64,000 nucleotides of DNA from Hymenobacter sublimis (GCF_023101345.1 NZ_CP095848.1:3560001-3624000); one strand, 5' to 3'. Numbered from the stretch's first letter, positions 1-9,475 are shown. Numbers and translations are program-made. The notes: generated from the sequence alone by a model not told the origin.

Positions 1-98
1 GCGTATTTCTTGCCCGTGCCACCGAGGACACGAATGCAGAGAACTTCTTTGGCGCCGCTGTTATCAGCGACGGTCAGACGGGATTCTTGCTGTATCAT
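1..98 (-). CDS. rplN: 50S ribosomal protein L14 (partial, N-terminus only)
   Basis: The first 32 codons of L14, read on the minus strand from an ATG at 98, run off the left edge of the window. The visible start ([20 protein letters not shown]) is the conserved N-terminus of L14, a large-subunit protein that contacts 16S rRNA at the subunit interface. It follows rpsQ with a one-base gap, so it is cotranscribed with the S10/spc-type ribosomal operon. The rest of the gene lies outside the window. Confidence 0.95.
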   Translation of the reverse strand, partial: MIQQESRLTVADNSGAKEVLCIRVLGGTGKKY

Positions 99-99
99 C

Positions 100-390
100 T
101 TACTTGGCGCGTTCTACGATTTCTACCAGTCTCCAGCGTTTGTTCTTGCTCAACGGACGGGTCGACATGATACGAACCGTATCACCTTCGCCGCATTCGT
201 TATTTTCGTCGTGAGCCATAAACTTGGTCGACTTGGTAACGAACTTACCGTAGATTGGGTGCTTCATTTTGCTTTCTACCATCACCGTAATGGACTTGTC
301 CATTTTGGAGGAGGTAACGCGCCCGATGATTTCTTTGCGCAGGTTCCGCTCCGTGGCGGCCGTTGCCTGCTGTTCTTCGTTGCTTGCCAT
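100..390 (-). CDS. rpsQ: 30S ribosomal protein S17
   Basis: A 96-residue small-subunit primary rRNA-binding protein. The core contains the family pattern around [17 protein letters not shown] and the conserved HPIYGKFV stretch, followed by a GDTVRI motif and the basic C-terminus. A short polar N-terminal extension (about 14 residues, Q/A/E-rich) precedes the domain, as often seen in Bacteroidota. It sits between rpmC (two-base gap) and rplN (one-base gap) in the expected L16-L29-S17-L14 order. The length is normal for the family and identification is certain. Confidence 0.97.
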   Translation of the reverse strand: MASNEEQQATAATERNLRKEIIGRVTSSKMDKSITVMVESKMKHPIYGKFVTKSTKFMAHDENNECGEGDTVRIMSTRPLSKNKRWRLVEIVERAK

Positions 391-392
391 CG

Positions 393-605
393 TTAGTTAG
401 CAGAGTTAGTAGCCTGCTCGTTCTCGCGACGCTTCAACTCGGTCAGCAGACGGGCGACATTTTTGCGGGCTTGCTTCAGACGAATCGGGTTTTCCAGGGG
501 TGAGATGGCATGCGCGAAACGCATGTTCTGACCGTTGGTCTGCTCCGTCTTGATTTGGTTTTTGAGGTCCTCAATAGAGAGGGCGCGGATATCGGCGTTC
601 TTCAT
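393..605 (-). CDS. rpmC: 50S ribosomal protein L29
   Basis: A 70-residue protein near the polypeptide exit tunnel. It shows the two-helix L29 pattern: an N-terminal [18 protein letters not shown] helix and a second helix with the signature [20 protein letters not shown]. It starts three bases after the rplP stop codon and ends two bases before rpsQ, so it is part of one tightly packed operon. The C-terminal dozen residues are polar (NEQATNSAN) and probably disordered. Confidence 0.97.
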   Translation of the reverse strand: MKNADIRALSIEDLKNQIKTEQTNGQNMRFAHAISPLENPIRLKQARKNVARLLTELKRRENEQATNSAN

Positions 606-608
606 CTT

Positions 609-1031
609 TTAAGCTTCTTGATAGTCGCGACGAACAACAAACGAGGTACGCACTGGCAGCTTCTGAGCCGCCAGACGCAGCGACTCCTGCGCTACTTCCA
701 GCGAAACGCCGTCGGATTCGAACAGAATGGTACCGGGCTTCACTACGGCTACCCAATACTCGGGCGAACCTTTACCCTTACCCATCCGAACCTCAGCGGG
801 CTTCTTGGTAATTGGCTTATCCGGGAAAATGCGGATCCATACTTGACCTTCGCGTTTCATGGCGCGGGTCATGGCGATACGAGCAGCCTCAATCTGGCGA
901 GCCGTAATCCATGCTTGTTCCAGCGACTTGATAGCGAACGAACCGAAGTCAATGGAGCTGCCGCGGTGGGCTAAGCCATGCACGCGACCCTTTTGCATCT
1001 TGCGATACTTGGTCCTTTTCGGTTGTAACAT
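609..1031 (-). CDS. rplP: 50S ribosomal protein L16
   Basis: A 140-residue protein that organises the A-site and peptidyl transferase environment of the large subunit. Typical L16 landmarks are present: [16 protein letters not shown] at the N-terminus, then the [20 protein letters not shown] block and the [13 protein letters not shown] segment. Length equals the family norm. It lies 39 bases after rpsC and is followed immediately by rpmC, consistent with the canonical operon. Confidence 0.97.
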   Translation of the reverse strand: MLQPKRTKYRKMQKGRVHGLAHRGSSIDFGSFAIKSLEQAWITARQIEAARIAMTRAMKREGQVWIRIFPDKPITKKPAEVRMGKGKGSPEYWVAVVKPGTILFESDGVSLEVAQESLRLAAQKLPVRTSFVVRRDYQEA

Positions 1032-1070
1032 GAGTTATCTAGAATTGAAATTCGAGAGAAAAGAAAAAGG

Positions 1071-1952
1071 CTAGCGACGGGGAGCACCACCGCCCTGGCC
1101 ACCGCGGTTCTGACCACCTGGGCCACCACCACGACGCTGGCCACCAGCACCCTGACCGCCACCCCGGTTGTCACCGCCACGGCCTTCGCCACCCCGGTCA
1201 TTCCGGTCACGACGCGGGCCACGGTCACCGCCACGGTCGCCACGCTCACCGCGTGGGCCACGGTCGTTGCCACGGCTTTCGCCACCCTGACCACCAGCGG
1301 GCTGCTGGTTTGGAGAGAGGTCGGGCTTGCCGAACACTTCGCCACGCATTACCCACACCTTGATGCCGATTTTGCCATACACAGTCTGAGCTTCAGACAG
1401 GGCATAATCGATGTCAGCGCGCAGAGTGTGCAATGGAGTGCGGCCTTCCTTGTACTGCTCGGAACGAGCAATTTCAGCACCGCCCAGACGGCCACCGCAC
1501 TGAATCTTGATGCCTTCGGCACCAACGCGCAGAGCAGCCTGAATCGCCATTTTCATAGCGCGACGGAACGAGATACGAGCCTGGAGCTGCTGAGCAATGC
1601 TCTCACCCACCAGCTTAGCGTCGAGTTCCGGACGCTTAATCTCGAAGATGTTGATCTGAACGTCTTTGCCAGTAATCTGCTTTAGTTCGTCCTTGATCTT
1701 ATCAACCTCAGCGCCACCTTTACCGATTACTACACCCGGACGAGCCGTGTTGATAGTAATAGTTACGCGCTTCAGCGTGCGCTCGATTACGATGCGGCTG
1801 ATGCCACCTTTCGGGATACGAGCGTTGATGTATTTGCGGATTTTTTCGTCCTCAACCAGCTTGTCGGCAAAGTCCTTGCCACCGTACCAGTTCGAGTCCC
1901 ATCCTTTGATGACACCCAGACGGAAGCCAACCGGATTTACTTTCTGTCCCAT
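1071..1952 (-). CDS. rpsC: 30S ribosomal protein S3 with long Gly/Arg-rich C-terminal tail
   Basis: A 293-residue S3, a head protein at the mRNA entry channel. Residues 1 to about 212 are a standard S3: the KH-type RNA-binding segment with [14 protein letters not shown], then the C-terminal domain ending with [16 protein letters not shown]. The remaining ~75 residues are a low-complexity tail of Gly, Arg, Asp and Gln with repeated RGG/RGD-like units, much longer than the E. coli tail (233 residues in total). The DNA coding for the tail is strongly repetitive. It is flanked by rplV (five-base gap) and rplP. Confidence 0.96.
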   Translation of the reverse strand: MGQKVNPVGFRLGVIKGWDSNWYGGKDFADKLVEDEKIRKYINARIPKGGISRIVIERTLKRVTITINTARPGVVIGKGGAEVDKIKDELKQITGKDVQINIFEIKRPELDAKLVGESIAQQLQARISFRRAMKMAIQAALRVGAEGIKIQCGGRLGGAEIARSEQYKEGRTPLHTLRADIDYALSEAQTVYGKIGIKVWVMRGEVFGKPDLSPNQQPAGGQGGESRGNDRGPRGERGDRGGDRGPRRDRNDRGGEGRGGDNRGGGQGAGGQRRGGGPGGQNRGGQGGGAPRR

Positions 1953-1957
1953 AGTGC

Positions 1958-2440
1958 TTATGCGGTGGCCTGAGCCGTGGTTTCGGTGGATTTCTTAGCC
2001 GAGCTACGACGGGTAGTCTTAGGTTTGGCTTCAACGTTAGCATCGGTGCTTTTCGTTTCAGCAGCCTGCTTGGCGGCAGCTTTGCTACCCAGCGGTTCTA
2101 CTTTCGAATCAATCACCAGCGTCACGTGGTTGCTACGCTTGCGGATGCGGTGGCCACGGCCCTGGGGGGCAGGGCGCAGGCGCTTCAGCTGACGTCCTTC
2201 GTCCACGAAAATCTCCTTGATATAGAGATTAGCATCTTCGATGCGCTCGTCCTCGTTCTTCTGCTGCCAGTTGGCCAGAGCCGACAGGAGCAGTTTTTCA
2301 ACGCGGGCAGCACCGGAGTTAGCCTCGAATTTCAGCAGGCCGAGGGCACGGGTTACTTTCTGACCGCGCACCAGGTTGGCCACCAAGCGCATTTTGCGCG
2401 GCGAGGTGGGCACATTACGGAGTTTAGCTACTGCTTCCAT
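1958..2440 (-). CDS. rplV: 50S ribosomal protein L22 with Ala/Lys/Thr-rich tail
   Basis: A 160-residue protein that lines the exit tunnel. The start [20 protein letters not shown] at 2440 was chosen because it is the conserved L22 N-terminus and lies one base after the rpsS stop; an upstream in-frame ATG at 2506 would overlap rpsS. The conserved tunnel beta-hairpin region ([20 protein letters not shown]) is intact. After about residue 115 comes a low-complexity extension rich in A, K, T and E that homologues of about 110 residues lack. Confidence 0.96.
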   Translation of the reverse strand: MEAVAKLRNVPTSPRKMRLVANLVRGQKVTRALGLLKFEANSGAARVEKLLLSALANWQQKNEDERIEDANLYIKEIFVDEGRQLKRLRPAPQGRGHRIRKRSNHVTLVIDSKVEPLGSKAAAKQAAETKSTDANVEAKPKTTRRSSAKKSTETTAQATA

Positions 2441-2441
2441 C

Positions 2442-2720
2442 TTAGCGCTTGCCTTTATCTTTCTTGGCAATGTGGCCGCGGAAGTTACGGGTCGGAGCAA
2501 ACTCACCGAGTTTGTGTCCTACCATGTTCTCCGTCACATATACCGGGATGAACTTATTGCCGTTGTGAACGGCGAAGGTGTGGCCAACGAAATCAGGCGA
2601 AATCATCGAGCGGCGCGACCAGGTCTTCACCACCGACTTTTTGCCGGACTCATCCATTGCCGTTACTTTCTTCTCGAGCCGGAAGTCAATGTACGGCCCT
2701 TTTTTTAGTGAACGTGCCAT
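2442..2720 (-). CDS. rpsS: 30S ribosomal protein S19
   Basis: A 92-residue head protein that pairs with S13 near the A-site tRNA. It carries the signature [18 protein letters not shown], the [15 protein letters not shown] stretch and the C-terminal [16 protein letters not shown] block. The length is typical. It is separated from rplB by three bases and from rplV by one base, so translation of the three genes is probably coupled. Confidence 0.97.
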   Translation of the reverse strand: MARSLKKGPYIDFRLEKKVTAMDESGKKSVVKTWSRRSMISPDFVGHTFAVHNGNKFIPVYVTENMVGHKLGEFAPTRNFRGHIAKKDKGKR

Positions 2721-2723
2721 TGC

Positions 2724-3551
2724 TTACTTCTTGCCTTTGCGGTTAACGATGAGCTGCTCGGAGTACTTGTTCTTGTTCCGGGTCTTCTGGCCTTTCGAGA
2801 AGATACCGTTACGGCTGCGTGGGTGACCACCCGACGACTTACCTTCACCACCACCCATGGGGTGATCGACAGGGTTCATAGCGACACCACGAACGCGCGG
2901 ACGACGACCCAACCAACGGTTACGACCAGCTTTGCCGAGGCGTACGTTCATGTGGTCACCATTCGAAACGGTACCAACCGTAGCCATGCAGGTAACCAGT
3001 ACCATGCGCATTTCGCCGGAGGGCAATTTCAGGGTGGCGTACTTGTCTTCGCGGGCAACCAGCTGAGCGTACGTACCAGCCGAACGAGCCATAGCAGCAC
3101 CGTTGCCGGGCATCAGCTCAATGTTGTGGACGATAGTACCCAGCGGAATCTCGCGCAGGGGAAGGGCGTTGCCTACTTCCGGAGCTACACCCGTACCCGA
3201 TACTACAGTAGCACCTACGGTCAAGCCAGCAGGAGCAATGATGTAGCGCTTCTCGCCGTCAGCGTACTGCAGCAAAGCAATACGGGCGGTGCGGTTGGGG
3301 TCGTACTCAATCGTCTTCACCGTGGCGGGCACAACAGCCTTGTCACGCTTGAAGTCGATGATACGGTACTTGGCTTTGTGACCACCGCCGATGTAGCGGT
3401 TGGACATTTTGCCCGAGTTGTTACGGCCACCGGAGTTTTTGAGGGGTGCCAACAGCGACTTCTCCGGCGTCGACGCGGTAATCTCGTCGAAGGCCGGGGC
3501 GATGCGGAAGCGCTGACCCGGTGATGTTGGTCTTAGTTTCTTGAGTGCCAT
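2724..3551 (-). CDS. rplB: 50S ribosomal protein L2
   Basis: A 275-residue protein needed for subunit association and peptidyl transferase assembly. Landmarks are the N-terminal [14 protein letters not shown], the core SGRRNNSG-like segment (here [19 protein letters not shown]), and the C-terminal [25 protein letters not shown] block that holds the functionally important conserved histidine. It lies 38 bases downstream of rplW. No oddities were seen. Confidence 0.97.
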   Translation of the reverse strand: MALKKLRPTSPGQRFRIAPAFDEITASTPEKSLLAPLKNSGGRNNSGKMSNRYIGGGHKAKYRIIDFKRDKAVVPATVKTIEYDPNRTARIALLQYADGEKRYIIAPAGLTVGATVVSGTGVAPEVGNALPLREIPLGTIVHNIELMPGNGAAMARSAGTYAQLVAREDKYATLKLPSGEMRMVLVTCMATVGTVSNGDHMNVRLGKAGRNRWLGRRPRVRGVAMNPVDHPMGGGEGKSSGGHPRSRNGIFSKGQKTRNKNKYSEQLIVNRKGKK

Positions 3552-3589
3552 TACTCTTGTTTAAGGAAAATGCTTGGCAGGAGGCAGAC

Positions 3590-3877
3590 TTAGAGGCTGC
3601 TGTAGAAGTCGATAACGTCGCCTTCTTTCACGGTCACGATGGCTTTCTTGCCATGAGCGCGACGGCCGGAAACGGCGCCGCCTTTCGTGAACTTCGATTT
3701 CACTTTGCCGATGGTGCGGATCGTGCTGATGCCCGTTACCGTTACCCCGTACAGTTGCTCAATCTCTTTTTTGATCTGAACCTTGTTCGCTTCGCGCGTA
3801 ACTTCAAAGGCATACTGGCCTTTTTCGTTCAGAGCCGTGGCCTTCTCGGTCACGATGGGCTTCTTCAGGATGCTCAT
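3590..3877 (-). CDS. rplW: 50S ribosomal protein L23
   Basis: A 95-residue exit-tunnel protein that serves as docking site for trigger factor and SRP. It shows MSILKKPIVTEKATALNEKG at the start and the KVQIKKEIEQLYGVTVTGI core. Its start codon shares one base with the rplD stop (TAATG arrangement), indicating translational coupling. A C-terminal stretch with HGKKAIVTVKEGD matches bacterial L23. The length is normal. Confidence 0.97.
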   Translation of the reverse strand: MSILKKPIVTEKATALNEKGQYAFEVTREANKVQIKKEIEQLYGVTVTGISTIRTIGKVKSKFTKGGAVSGRRAHGKKAIVTVKEGDVIDFYSSL

Positions 3878-4515
3878 TACTCAGCAGTGGTATAGAGTTG
3901 TTCCAATGCCGTCAGGCCATCCTCCGACAGCAGCAGCGTGTCGGTGTTCAGCAGGTCGTGGGTGTTGAGAGCCACCGGGGTAGCTACGCTCACGCGCTGG
4001 ATGTTGCGGGCCGACAGCACCACGTTTTTATCAACCGAACCGGTTACCAGCAGAGTCTTCTTGCCGTTGTTCAGCTTCAGACCGTTCAGGATGTTTAGAA
4101 ACTCCTTGGTCTTTGGAGCCGATAGGCTGATGTTCTCTACCAGGGCTACCTTGCCATCTTTAGCCAAGCTCGACAGAGCCGACAGACGAGCAAGACGCTT
4201 GGTTTTTTTGTTCAGCTTGAAGCCGTAGTCGCGGGGCTCAGGACCGAAAATACGGCCACCACCCACGAATACACCCGACTTCATGGAGCCGGCACGAGCA
4301 CCACCGGTGCCTTTTTGCTTCTTCAGCTTCTTGGTAGTGCCGTGCACTTCGTTGCGCTGTTTCGACTTGTGCGTGCCCTGGCGCTGGTTGGCCAAGTACT
4401 GCTTCACGTCGAGGTACATCACGTGCTCGTTCGGCTCCAGACCGAAGATGGCGTCAGACAGGGTAACCTTGCGGCCGGTGTCTTCGCCTTTGATGTTATA
4501 TACTGACAGTTCCAT
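3877..4515 (-). CDS. rplD: 50S ribosomal protein L4
   Basis: A 212-residue protein with an extended loop into the exit tunnel; in E. coli L4 also represses its own S10 operon. The tunnel loop is recognisable at RQGTHKSKQRNEVHGTTKKL and KQKGTGGARAGSMKSGVFVGGG. It follows rplC by eight bases and overlaps rplW by one base. Whether L4 autoregulates here is not known, but a leader hairpin lies upstream of rplC. Confidence 0.96.
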   Translation of the reverse strand: MELSVYNIKGEDTGRKVTLSDAIFGLEPNEHVMYLDVKQYLANQRQGTHKSKQRNEVHGTTKKLKKQKGTGGARAGSMKSGVFVGGGRIFGPEPRDYGFKLNKKTKRLARLSALSSLAKDGKVALVENISLSAPKTKEFLNILNGLKLNNGKKTLLVTGSVDKNVVLSARNIQRVSVATPVALNTHDLLNTDTLLLSEDGLTALEQLYTTAE

Positions 4516-4523
4516 TTGCTAGG

Positions 4524-5144
4524 TTATTTTTCCAGGACCACGAAAGAGTTCTTGGCACCGGGAACCGAGCCGCTCACCACGATGAGGTTCTTGTCGGCTA
4601 CAATGCGCATTACCTTCAGGTTCTGCACTTTCACCCGGTCGTTGCCCATGCGGCCACCCATGCGCATTCCTTTGAATACGCGCGAAGGCCAGGAACAAGC
4701 ACCGATAGAACCGGGGTGACGACCACGATTGTGCTGGCCGTGGGTTTGGCCACCAACACCAGCAAAGTTGTAGCGCTTGACAACGCCCTGGAAGCCTTTA
4801 CCTTTTGAGGTACCTACTACATCAACGAATTCGCCTTCCTCGAAGAGGGTAGCGTCGATGGTAGCGCCGGCAGCAAAGGTGCCAGCCTCGTCGGTGCGGA
4901 ACTCAACGAGTTTTTTCTTGGGGGTGGTTCCGGCTTTCGCGAAGTGACCAGCCAGTGCTTTGGTGGTGTTCTTCGCCTTTTTCTCGCCGTAGCCGAGCTG
5001 GATGGCCGTGTAGCCGTCCGTTTCGATAGTCTTAACCTGCGTCACTACGCACGGACCCGCCTCAATGAGCGTGCAGGGAATGTTCTTCCCGTCCGGAGTG
5101 AAGAGGCTTGTCATACCGATTTTCTTACCGATGATGCCAGGCAT
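4524..5144 (-). CDS. rplC: 50S ribosomal protein L3
   Basis: A 206-residue early assembly protein of the large subunit. The start at 5144 ([15 protein letters not shown]) is the conserved L3 N-terminus; the reading frame is open further upstream to 5267, but those residues are not L3-like and would cover the leader and promoter. The [21 protein letters not shown] block, including the glutamine-loop region ([11 protein letters not shown]), is intact. Unusually rplC is the first gene of its transcription unit: rpsJ, its normal upstream neighbour, lies 1.7 kb away behind a terminator and an O-antigen ligase-like gene. Confidence 0.96.
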   Translation of the reverse strand: MPGIIGKKIGMTSLFTPDGKNIPCTLIEAGPCVVTQVKTIETDGYTAIQLGYGEKKAKNTTKALAGHFAKAGTTPKKKLVEFRTDEAGTFAAGATIDATLFEEGEFVDVVGTSKGKGFQGVVKRYNFAGVGGQTHGQHNRGRHPGSIGACSWPSRVFKGMRMGGRMGNDRVKVQNLKVMRIVADKNLIVVSGSVPGAKNSFVVLEK

Positions 5145-5157
5145 TCTGTTGGTTTTT

Positions 5158-5195
5158 AAAAAAGACACACTTGAAAACGCCCAAGTGGCGTTTTC
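5158..5195 (-). promoter_or_regulatory. Leader hairpin of the rplC operon, possible attenuator
   Basis: On the minus strand a perfect 9-bp stem (GAAAACGCC at 5173-5181 with GGCGTTTTC at 5187-5195, 5-nt loop) is followed nine nucleotides later by six Us (5158-5163). It lies between the predicted promoter and the rplC start, near the 5' end of the transcript. The arrangement could be a weak intrinsic terminator or a ribosomal-protein binding site. The structure is seen directly; the function is inferred. Confidence 0.5.
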
Positions 5196-5207
5196 GGAAA
5201 TGGAGTG

Positions 5208-5239
5208 CAAAGCTAGGAAATTGTTATCTGATAATCTAA
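5208..5239 (-). promoter_or_regulatory. Promoter for the rplC-rplN operon
   Basis: A perfect Bacteroidota -7 box, TAGCTTTG, is read on the minus strand at 5215-5208. A weak -33 element (TTAG, 5239-5236) lies 20 bp upstream. Transcription would start near 5203, giving a leader of about 59 nt. This supports independent transcription of the L3 operon. Confidence 0.6.
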
Positions 5240-5438
5240 CCCCGTTCTGAAATATTTTCAGTACCACGTAGTTAGCCTCCCTCCTATTGGGTTGTCCTGA
5301 TCTTCAATGAGTTTTGAAAGGACTATCTATATTGAGTATCAAACGGCAGTTGCCTTTACACGTCACTATAAACTTGTAGCGTAAAGCTTGAGCTGCGGTA
5401 TAATCCAAAAACACTTAAAGTCTGGTAACACTAGCTAG

Positions 5439-6728
5439 CTAAGCAGGTCTCCATTCGCTTTCCTGGGTTGCAATGGGCTTGCTGCCTTCCAAGGCTAGCA
5501 ACAAGAAGAATAAGGCGAATGCAAGTCCTATTTGAGTTTCCAGTGTGTATTCGACCAGAAAAGACAAGGTTACAATAAGATACTGTGCTAGTAGAAGCGG
5601 GGCGTAGCGAGGCCAAATGCACAAGCCCGCATAATAGAACCCGATTATGAATAGTAGCAGCCCAACCACCCCAAAAGCAACTGTTGAGTACAGGTATTGA
5701 TTATGGGGCTGGATATATGAAGCAGCTTGAATTGTGGGAAACTCTTGCTGGTACCGGGTTGCCATCTCATCTGCTATATCGGCCTTTCCCACTCCTACCC
5801 ATAAGTTATCCTGAATTACTTTCAGCGCTACCTTATAGGAATACACCCGCCCCACCAAAGAGTAATTGTTGGCAGAAGCCGTATTCTCAACCCGTCCCAC
5901 ATCCTCTTTAGTATTGGTAGACTTATTCCGGAAGGTCGGAAAGCAGATGTAGCTGATAACGGGTAGCAGGATAAGACCTACTGCTACTGCTGCCGCTTGC
6001 CGGTACTTCTTTCGTTGAATAATCAACCACAAGCAGACTACCCCTCCCAGAAAGTAAAAGGTTATTAGTCCGCTACGCACGGCTAGCATGTGCTGGTACA
6101 GCGCCAGGGCTACTAGAGCAGTAATCAGTCCTACGCGAGCTGTACCCTTTAGACTTCCGTGAACCAATAACCCCGCGCCAGCTGCAATGGCAAGGGTAAT
6201 GATAAGGCTGAACCTAATGTGGTCAGGTTCCGTGGGCATCACCTTAGAGTGCAGGTATAGCTCGTTGATTTGCTCAAAATGCGCTAAGTAGTTACCAGTG
6301 CTCAACAGCGCAGCCCCTAGTGTTACAACGATGAAAGTTAGCCACAGCTTGCGCAGGTAACTTGCTGGCAAGGGAGGTAACAGCCAAAAACCAATAGGTA
6401 GAATTAGGAAGGGCAACTGCAAAACCAAGTCACGCTGGTAGTCGCCCATATTGTCTGGGGAAGTCAGCCAGCCAGAGCCCAGATGAACCACATAAACCAG
6501 CAGAAAGGCCCCGTATGCGCCGGTGTTACTTCGGCTGTACTCCGTTCTATGCAGGCCATAGCATAGAAGCCCAGTCAGTAGAATGCCAGCCATCCCAATG
6601 CTGGGCAGAATACGAAAGAAGGTACTCGTAAACAGCCCTACAATGATGCAAGCGCAAAAGAAGGTAGCAGCTATCAGTAGCCGGTGAAGGGTTAGGACAG
6701 ATCCCAGGGAAGAAGTCATGCAACACAA
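5439..6728 (-). CDS. O-antigen ligase/polymerase-like membrane protein
   Basis: A 429-residue integral membrane protein with about ten to twelve hydrophobic segments. The large loop contains GVGKAD followed by a conserved HNQYLYS motif, which is characteristic of the O-antigen ligase family (WaaL/Wzy-like, Pfam Wzy_C) that joins or polymerises surface glycans at the periplasmic face. It resembles the second such protein at 33719-35047. The start is uncertain: ATG at 6728 or 6719. Its location is odd, as it splits rpsJ from rplC in an otherwise canonical ribosomal cluster. No strong promoter was seen; the substrate is unknown. Confidence 0.8.
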   Translation of the reverse strand: MCCMTSSLGSVLTLHRLLIAATFFCACIIVGLFTSTFFRILPSIGMAGILLTGLLCYGLHRTEYSRSNTGAYGAFLLVYVVHLGSGWLTSPDNMGDYQRDLVLQLPFLILPIGFWLLPPLPASYLRKLWLTFIVVTLGAALLSTGNYLAHFEQINELYLHSKVMPTEPDHIRFSLIITLAIAAGAGLLVHGSLKGTARVGLITALVALALYQHMLAVRSGLITFYFLGGVVCLWLIIQRKKYRQAAAVAVGLILLPVISYICFPTFRNKSTNTKEDVGRVENTASANNYSLVGRVYSYKVALKVIQDNLWVGVGKADIADEMATRYQQEFPTIQAASYIQPHNQYLYSTVAFGVVGLLLFIIGFYYAGLCIWPRYAPLLLAQYLIVTLSFLVEYTLETQIGLAFALFFLLLALEGSKPIATQESEWRPA

Positions 6729-6813
6729 TACTGAACACAGGGGGCTCTATTTGCAAAAATAGAGCAAGCTTCGCTGTATGGCTGAGCTTTTACCATAGGC
6801 ACAAGTTGCATCG

Positions 6814-6859
6814 ATAAAAAACAAAACACCCCACTGGCTTCAAAACCAGTGGGGTGTTT
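6814..6859 (-). terminator. Rho-independent terminator after rpsJ
   Basis: A perfect 14-bp stem (6824-6837 with 6846-6859, 8-nt loop) is followed on the minus strand by a T-rich run (TTTTGTTTTTTA). It lies 28 bases past the rpsJ stop codon and would end the rpsL-rpsG-fusA-rpsJ transcript before the O-antigen ligase gene. Confidence 0.9.
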
Positions 6860-6886
6860 CCTCTATTCAGCCGAAAAACTCAGTCC

Positions 6887-7192
6887 TCAGACTTTGATTT
6901 CAACGTCAACGCCGCTGGGCAGCTCCAGCTTCATCAGAGCGTCTACCGTCTTCGACGAAGTAGAGTAGATATCCACGAGGCGCTTGTAGGTGCAGAGCTG
7001 GAATTGCTCGCGCGACTTCTTGTTCACGTGGGGCGAACGAAGTACGGTGAATTTTTCCTTGTCGGTCGGCAATGGAATGGGGCCGCTTACGATAGCGCCC
7101 GTAGCCTTTACCGCCTTCACAATCTTCTCCGACGATTTGTCCACCAAGTTGTGGTCGTAGGATTTGAGTTTGATGCGAATCTTCTGGTTCAT
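6887..7192 (-). CDS. rpsJ: 30S ribosomal protein S10
   Basis: A 101-residue S10 (NusE), which also forms part of transcription antitermination complexes with NusB and NusG. It shows [20 protein letters not shown], then [28 protein letters not shown], the classic signature. It follows fusA by 21 bases and here is the last gene of the str operon because a strong terminator follows. In most bacteria rpsJ is the first gene of the S10 operon and directly precedes rplC. Confidence 0.97.
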   Translation of the reverse strand: MNQKIRIKLKSYDHNLVDKSSEKIVKAVKATGAIVSGPIPLPTDKEKFTVLRSPHVNKKSREQFQLCTYKRLVDIYSTSSKTVDALMKLELPSGVDVEIKV

Positions 7193-7213
7193 GTCTATTG
7201 AATGAAAGCGGTA

Positions 7214-9355
7214 TTAGCGAATGGCGTTACCTTTTTGCTTGGCGATGATGCCTTCAGCAAGGTTAGCAGGCACCTGGTCGTAGTGCGAGAACGTCAGCGA
7301 GGCGGAAGCACGTCCCGACGAGATGGTACGCAGCGACGTTACGTAGCCGAACAGCTCCGACAGCGGAACGTCAGCCTTGATAACGTTGGCACCACCTTTC
7401 GTGTCCATGCCCTTCATGATGCCACGACGACGGTTCAGGTCACCCGTTACCGAGCCGGTGTACTCATCCGGCGAAACTACCTCTACGGCCATGATGGGCT
7501 CGAGCAGCTTCGGACCGGCTTGCTTGCCAGCTTCGCGGAAACCACCACGGGCAGCGAGTTCGAACGACAGGGCATCCGAGTCAACGTCGTGGTAGGAACC
7601 GAAAAACAGACGCACACGCATACCCTCAATGGGGAAGCCTGCCAGCGGACCGTTCTTCATAGCTTCTTCGAAACCTTTCTGAACCGGGGCAATGAATTCG
7701 CGAGGAATAACACCACCGGTGATGTCATTCACGAACTCCAAGCCGGGTTTCTCTGGATCGGTTAGTTTCGGACCGAGTTCGAATACGATGTCACCGAATT
7801 TACCACGACCACCCGTCTGCTTCTTGTAGGTTTCGCGGTGCTCGACCGTTTTGGTCAGCACTTCTTTGTACGCTACCTGCGGAGCACCCTGGTTGATTTC
7901 AACCTTGAACTCCCGACGCATCCGGTCGATGATGATTTCGAGGTGAAGCTCACCCATGCCTTTCAGTACGGTCTGGCCCGTCTCAGGGTCAGTCTGCACC
8001 ACCAGGGTAGGATCTTCTTCCACAAGCTTGGCAATAGCCATACCCATCTTATCTACGTCAGCCTGAGTTTTGGGCTCAATAGCGTAACCGATAACGGGCT
8101 CGGGGAAGGACATCGACTCCAGTACTACGCGCGACTTCTCGTCGGTCAGCGTGTCACCGGTCTTGATGTCTTTGAAGCCCACGCCGGCAGCAATGTCACC
8201 AGCCTGGATTTTGTCGATGGGGTTCTGCTTGTTGGAGTGCATCTGCATCAGGCGCGAGATACGCTCCTTCTTGCCGGTGCGGTTGTTGAACACGTACGAA
8301 CCAGCGTCGAGCTGACCGCTGTAGCAACGGAAGAAGCACAGACGGCCTACGAACGGGTCAGTAGCAATTTTGAACGCCAGCGCGGTGAAAGGCTCGTCGT
8401 TGTCGGGGTGACGCTCGATTTCCTCGCCAGTGTCGGGGTTAGTACCCACTACGGCGGGCATATCCAGCGGCGACGGCAGGTAGGCCATAACGGCATCCAG
8501 CATCGACTGCACACCCTTGTTTTTGAAGGCTGAGCCGCACATTACCGGCGAGAACTTCATGTCGATAACCGCTTTGCGGATTACCACCATCATTTCTTCG
8601 CGGGTGATGGAGTCCGGATCGTCGAAGAATTTTTCCATCAACGTATCGTCGTACTCAGCTACGCTTTCCACGAGCTTCTCACGCCACTCGGCTACCGTGT
8701 CCACAAGGTCTTCGGGAACCGGAATTTCCTTGTAGGTTTTGCCCTGGGTTTCGTCGTCCCACACAATGGCTTTGCCCGTCAGCAGGTCAACTACACCTTT
8801 GAAGGTGTCTTCAGCGCCAATTGGGATTTGCAGCGGCACGGGCGTAGCACCCAGCTTCTCCTTAATCTCATTAACGGCTTTGAAGAAGTCAGCGCCGGCA
8901 CGGTCCATCTTATTGACGAAGCAGATGCGGGGCACTTTGTATTTGTCAGCCTGACGCCAAACGGTTTCCGACTGCGGCTCCACGCCCGAAACGGCGCAGA
9001 ACAGAGCTACGGCACCGTCCAGAACACGCAGCGAACGTTCCACCTCTACGGTGAAGTCCACGTGACCGGGAGTGTCGATCAGGTTGATTTTGTATTGCTT
9101 GGTCTCCGGAGTCGGGTCGCCCTGTACCGTGGGGTAGTTCCAGAAGGTAGTAGTAGCAGCCGACGTGATGGTGATACCACGCTCCTGCTCCTGCTCCATC
9201 CAGTCCATCGTGGCAGCACCTTCGTGCACTTCCCCGATTTTGTGGGTTTTACCGGTGTAGTAGAGAATGCGCTCCGACGTGGTGGTCTTACCGGCGTCGA
9301 TGTGCGCCATAATCCCGATGTTCCGGAGGTATTGCAGATCTTTATTAACAGCCAT
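7214..9355 (-). CDS. fusA: Elongation factor G
   Basis: A 713-residue translocation GTPase, typical EF-G length. G1 is [10 protein letters not shown] at residues 17-26; the DTPGHVDF and [12 protein letters not shown]-binding motifs follow; domain IV contains the [12 protein letters not shown] and [19 protein letters not shown] segments. It acts on the ribosome with GTP in translocation and, with RRF, in recycling. It sits between rpsG and rpsJ in the str operon order. The gap upstream to rpsG (about 120 bases) contains an unusual inverted tandem repeat. Confidence 0.97.
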   Translation of the reverse strand: MAVNKDLQYLRNIGIMAHIDAGKTTTSERILYYTGKTHKIGEVHEGAATMDWMEQEQERGITITSAATTTFWNYPTVQGDPTPETKQYKINLIDTPGHVDFTVEVERSLRVLDGAVALFCAVSGVEPQSETVWRQADKYKVPRICFVNKMDRAGADFFKAVNEIKEKLGATPVPLQIPIGAEDTFKGVVDLLTGKAIVWDDETQGKTYKEIPVPEDLVDTVAEWREKLVESVAEYDDTLMEKFFDDPDSITREEMMVVIRKAVIDMKFSPVMCGSAFKNKGVQSMLDAVMAYLPSPLDMPAVVGTNPDTGEEIERHPDNDEPFTALAFKIATDPFVGRLCFFRCYSGQLDAGSYVFNNRTGKKERISRLMQMHSNKQNPIDKIQAGDIAAGVGFKDIKTGDTLTDEKSRVVLESMSFPEPVIGYAIEPKTQADVDKMGMAIAKLVEEDPTLVVQTDPETGQTVLKGMGELHLEIIIDRMRREFKVEINQGAPQVAYKEVLTKTVEHRETYKKQTGGRGKFGDIVFELGPKLTDPEKPGLEFVNDITGGVIPREFIAPVQKGFEEAMKNGPLAGFPIEGMRVRLFFGSYHDVDSDALSFELAARGGFREAGKQAGPKLLEPIMAVEVVSPDEYTGSVTGDLNRRRGIMKGMDTKGGANVIKADVPLSELFGYVTSLRTISSGRASASLTFSHYDQVPANLAEGIIAKQKGNAIR

Positions 9356-9362
9356 GTTTTTG

Positions 9363-9470
9363 TGTTGGGGTCTTAGGGTCTTAGGGTCTTAGGGTCTTGG
9401 TTATCGTTCAGCTAGCTTATTCAAACTCTTGAACAAAAAACCAAGACCCTAAGACCCTAAGACCCCAACA
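9363..9470. repeat. Inverted repeat made of 8-bp direct repeats (GGGTCTTA)
   Basis: The left arm (9363-9400) contains three GGGTCTTA units plus flanks; the right arm (9441-9470) is its reverse complement with one unit fewer. The arms are otherwise identical, with a 40-base spacer. Together they fill almost the entire rpsG-fusA gap and could form a long hairpin in the str operon mRNA. The difference of one unit suggests slippage. Confidence 0.9.
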
Positions 9471-9475
9471 ACTAA

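Noticed and set aside
2823-3524. A 233-codon plus-strand frame opposite rplB
   Set aside because: It is a shadow of rplB, with repetitive composition and no family resemblance.
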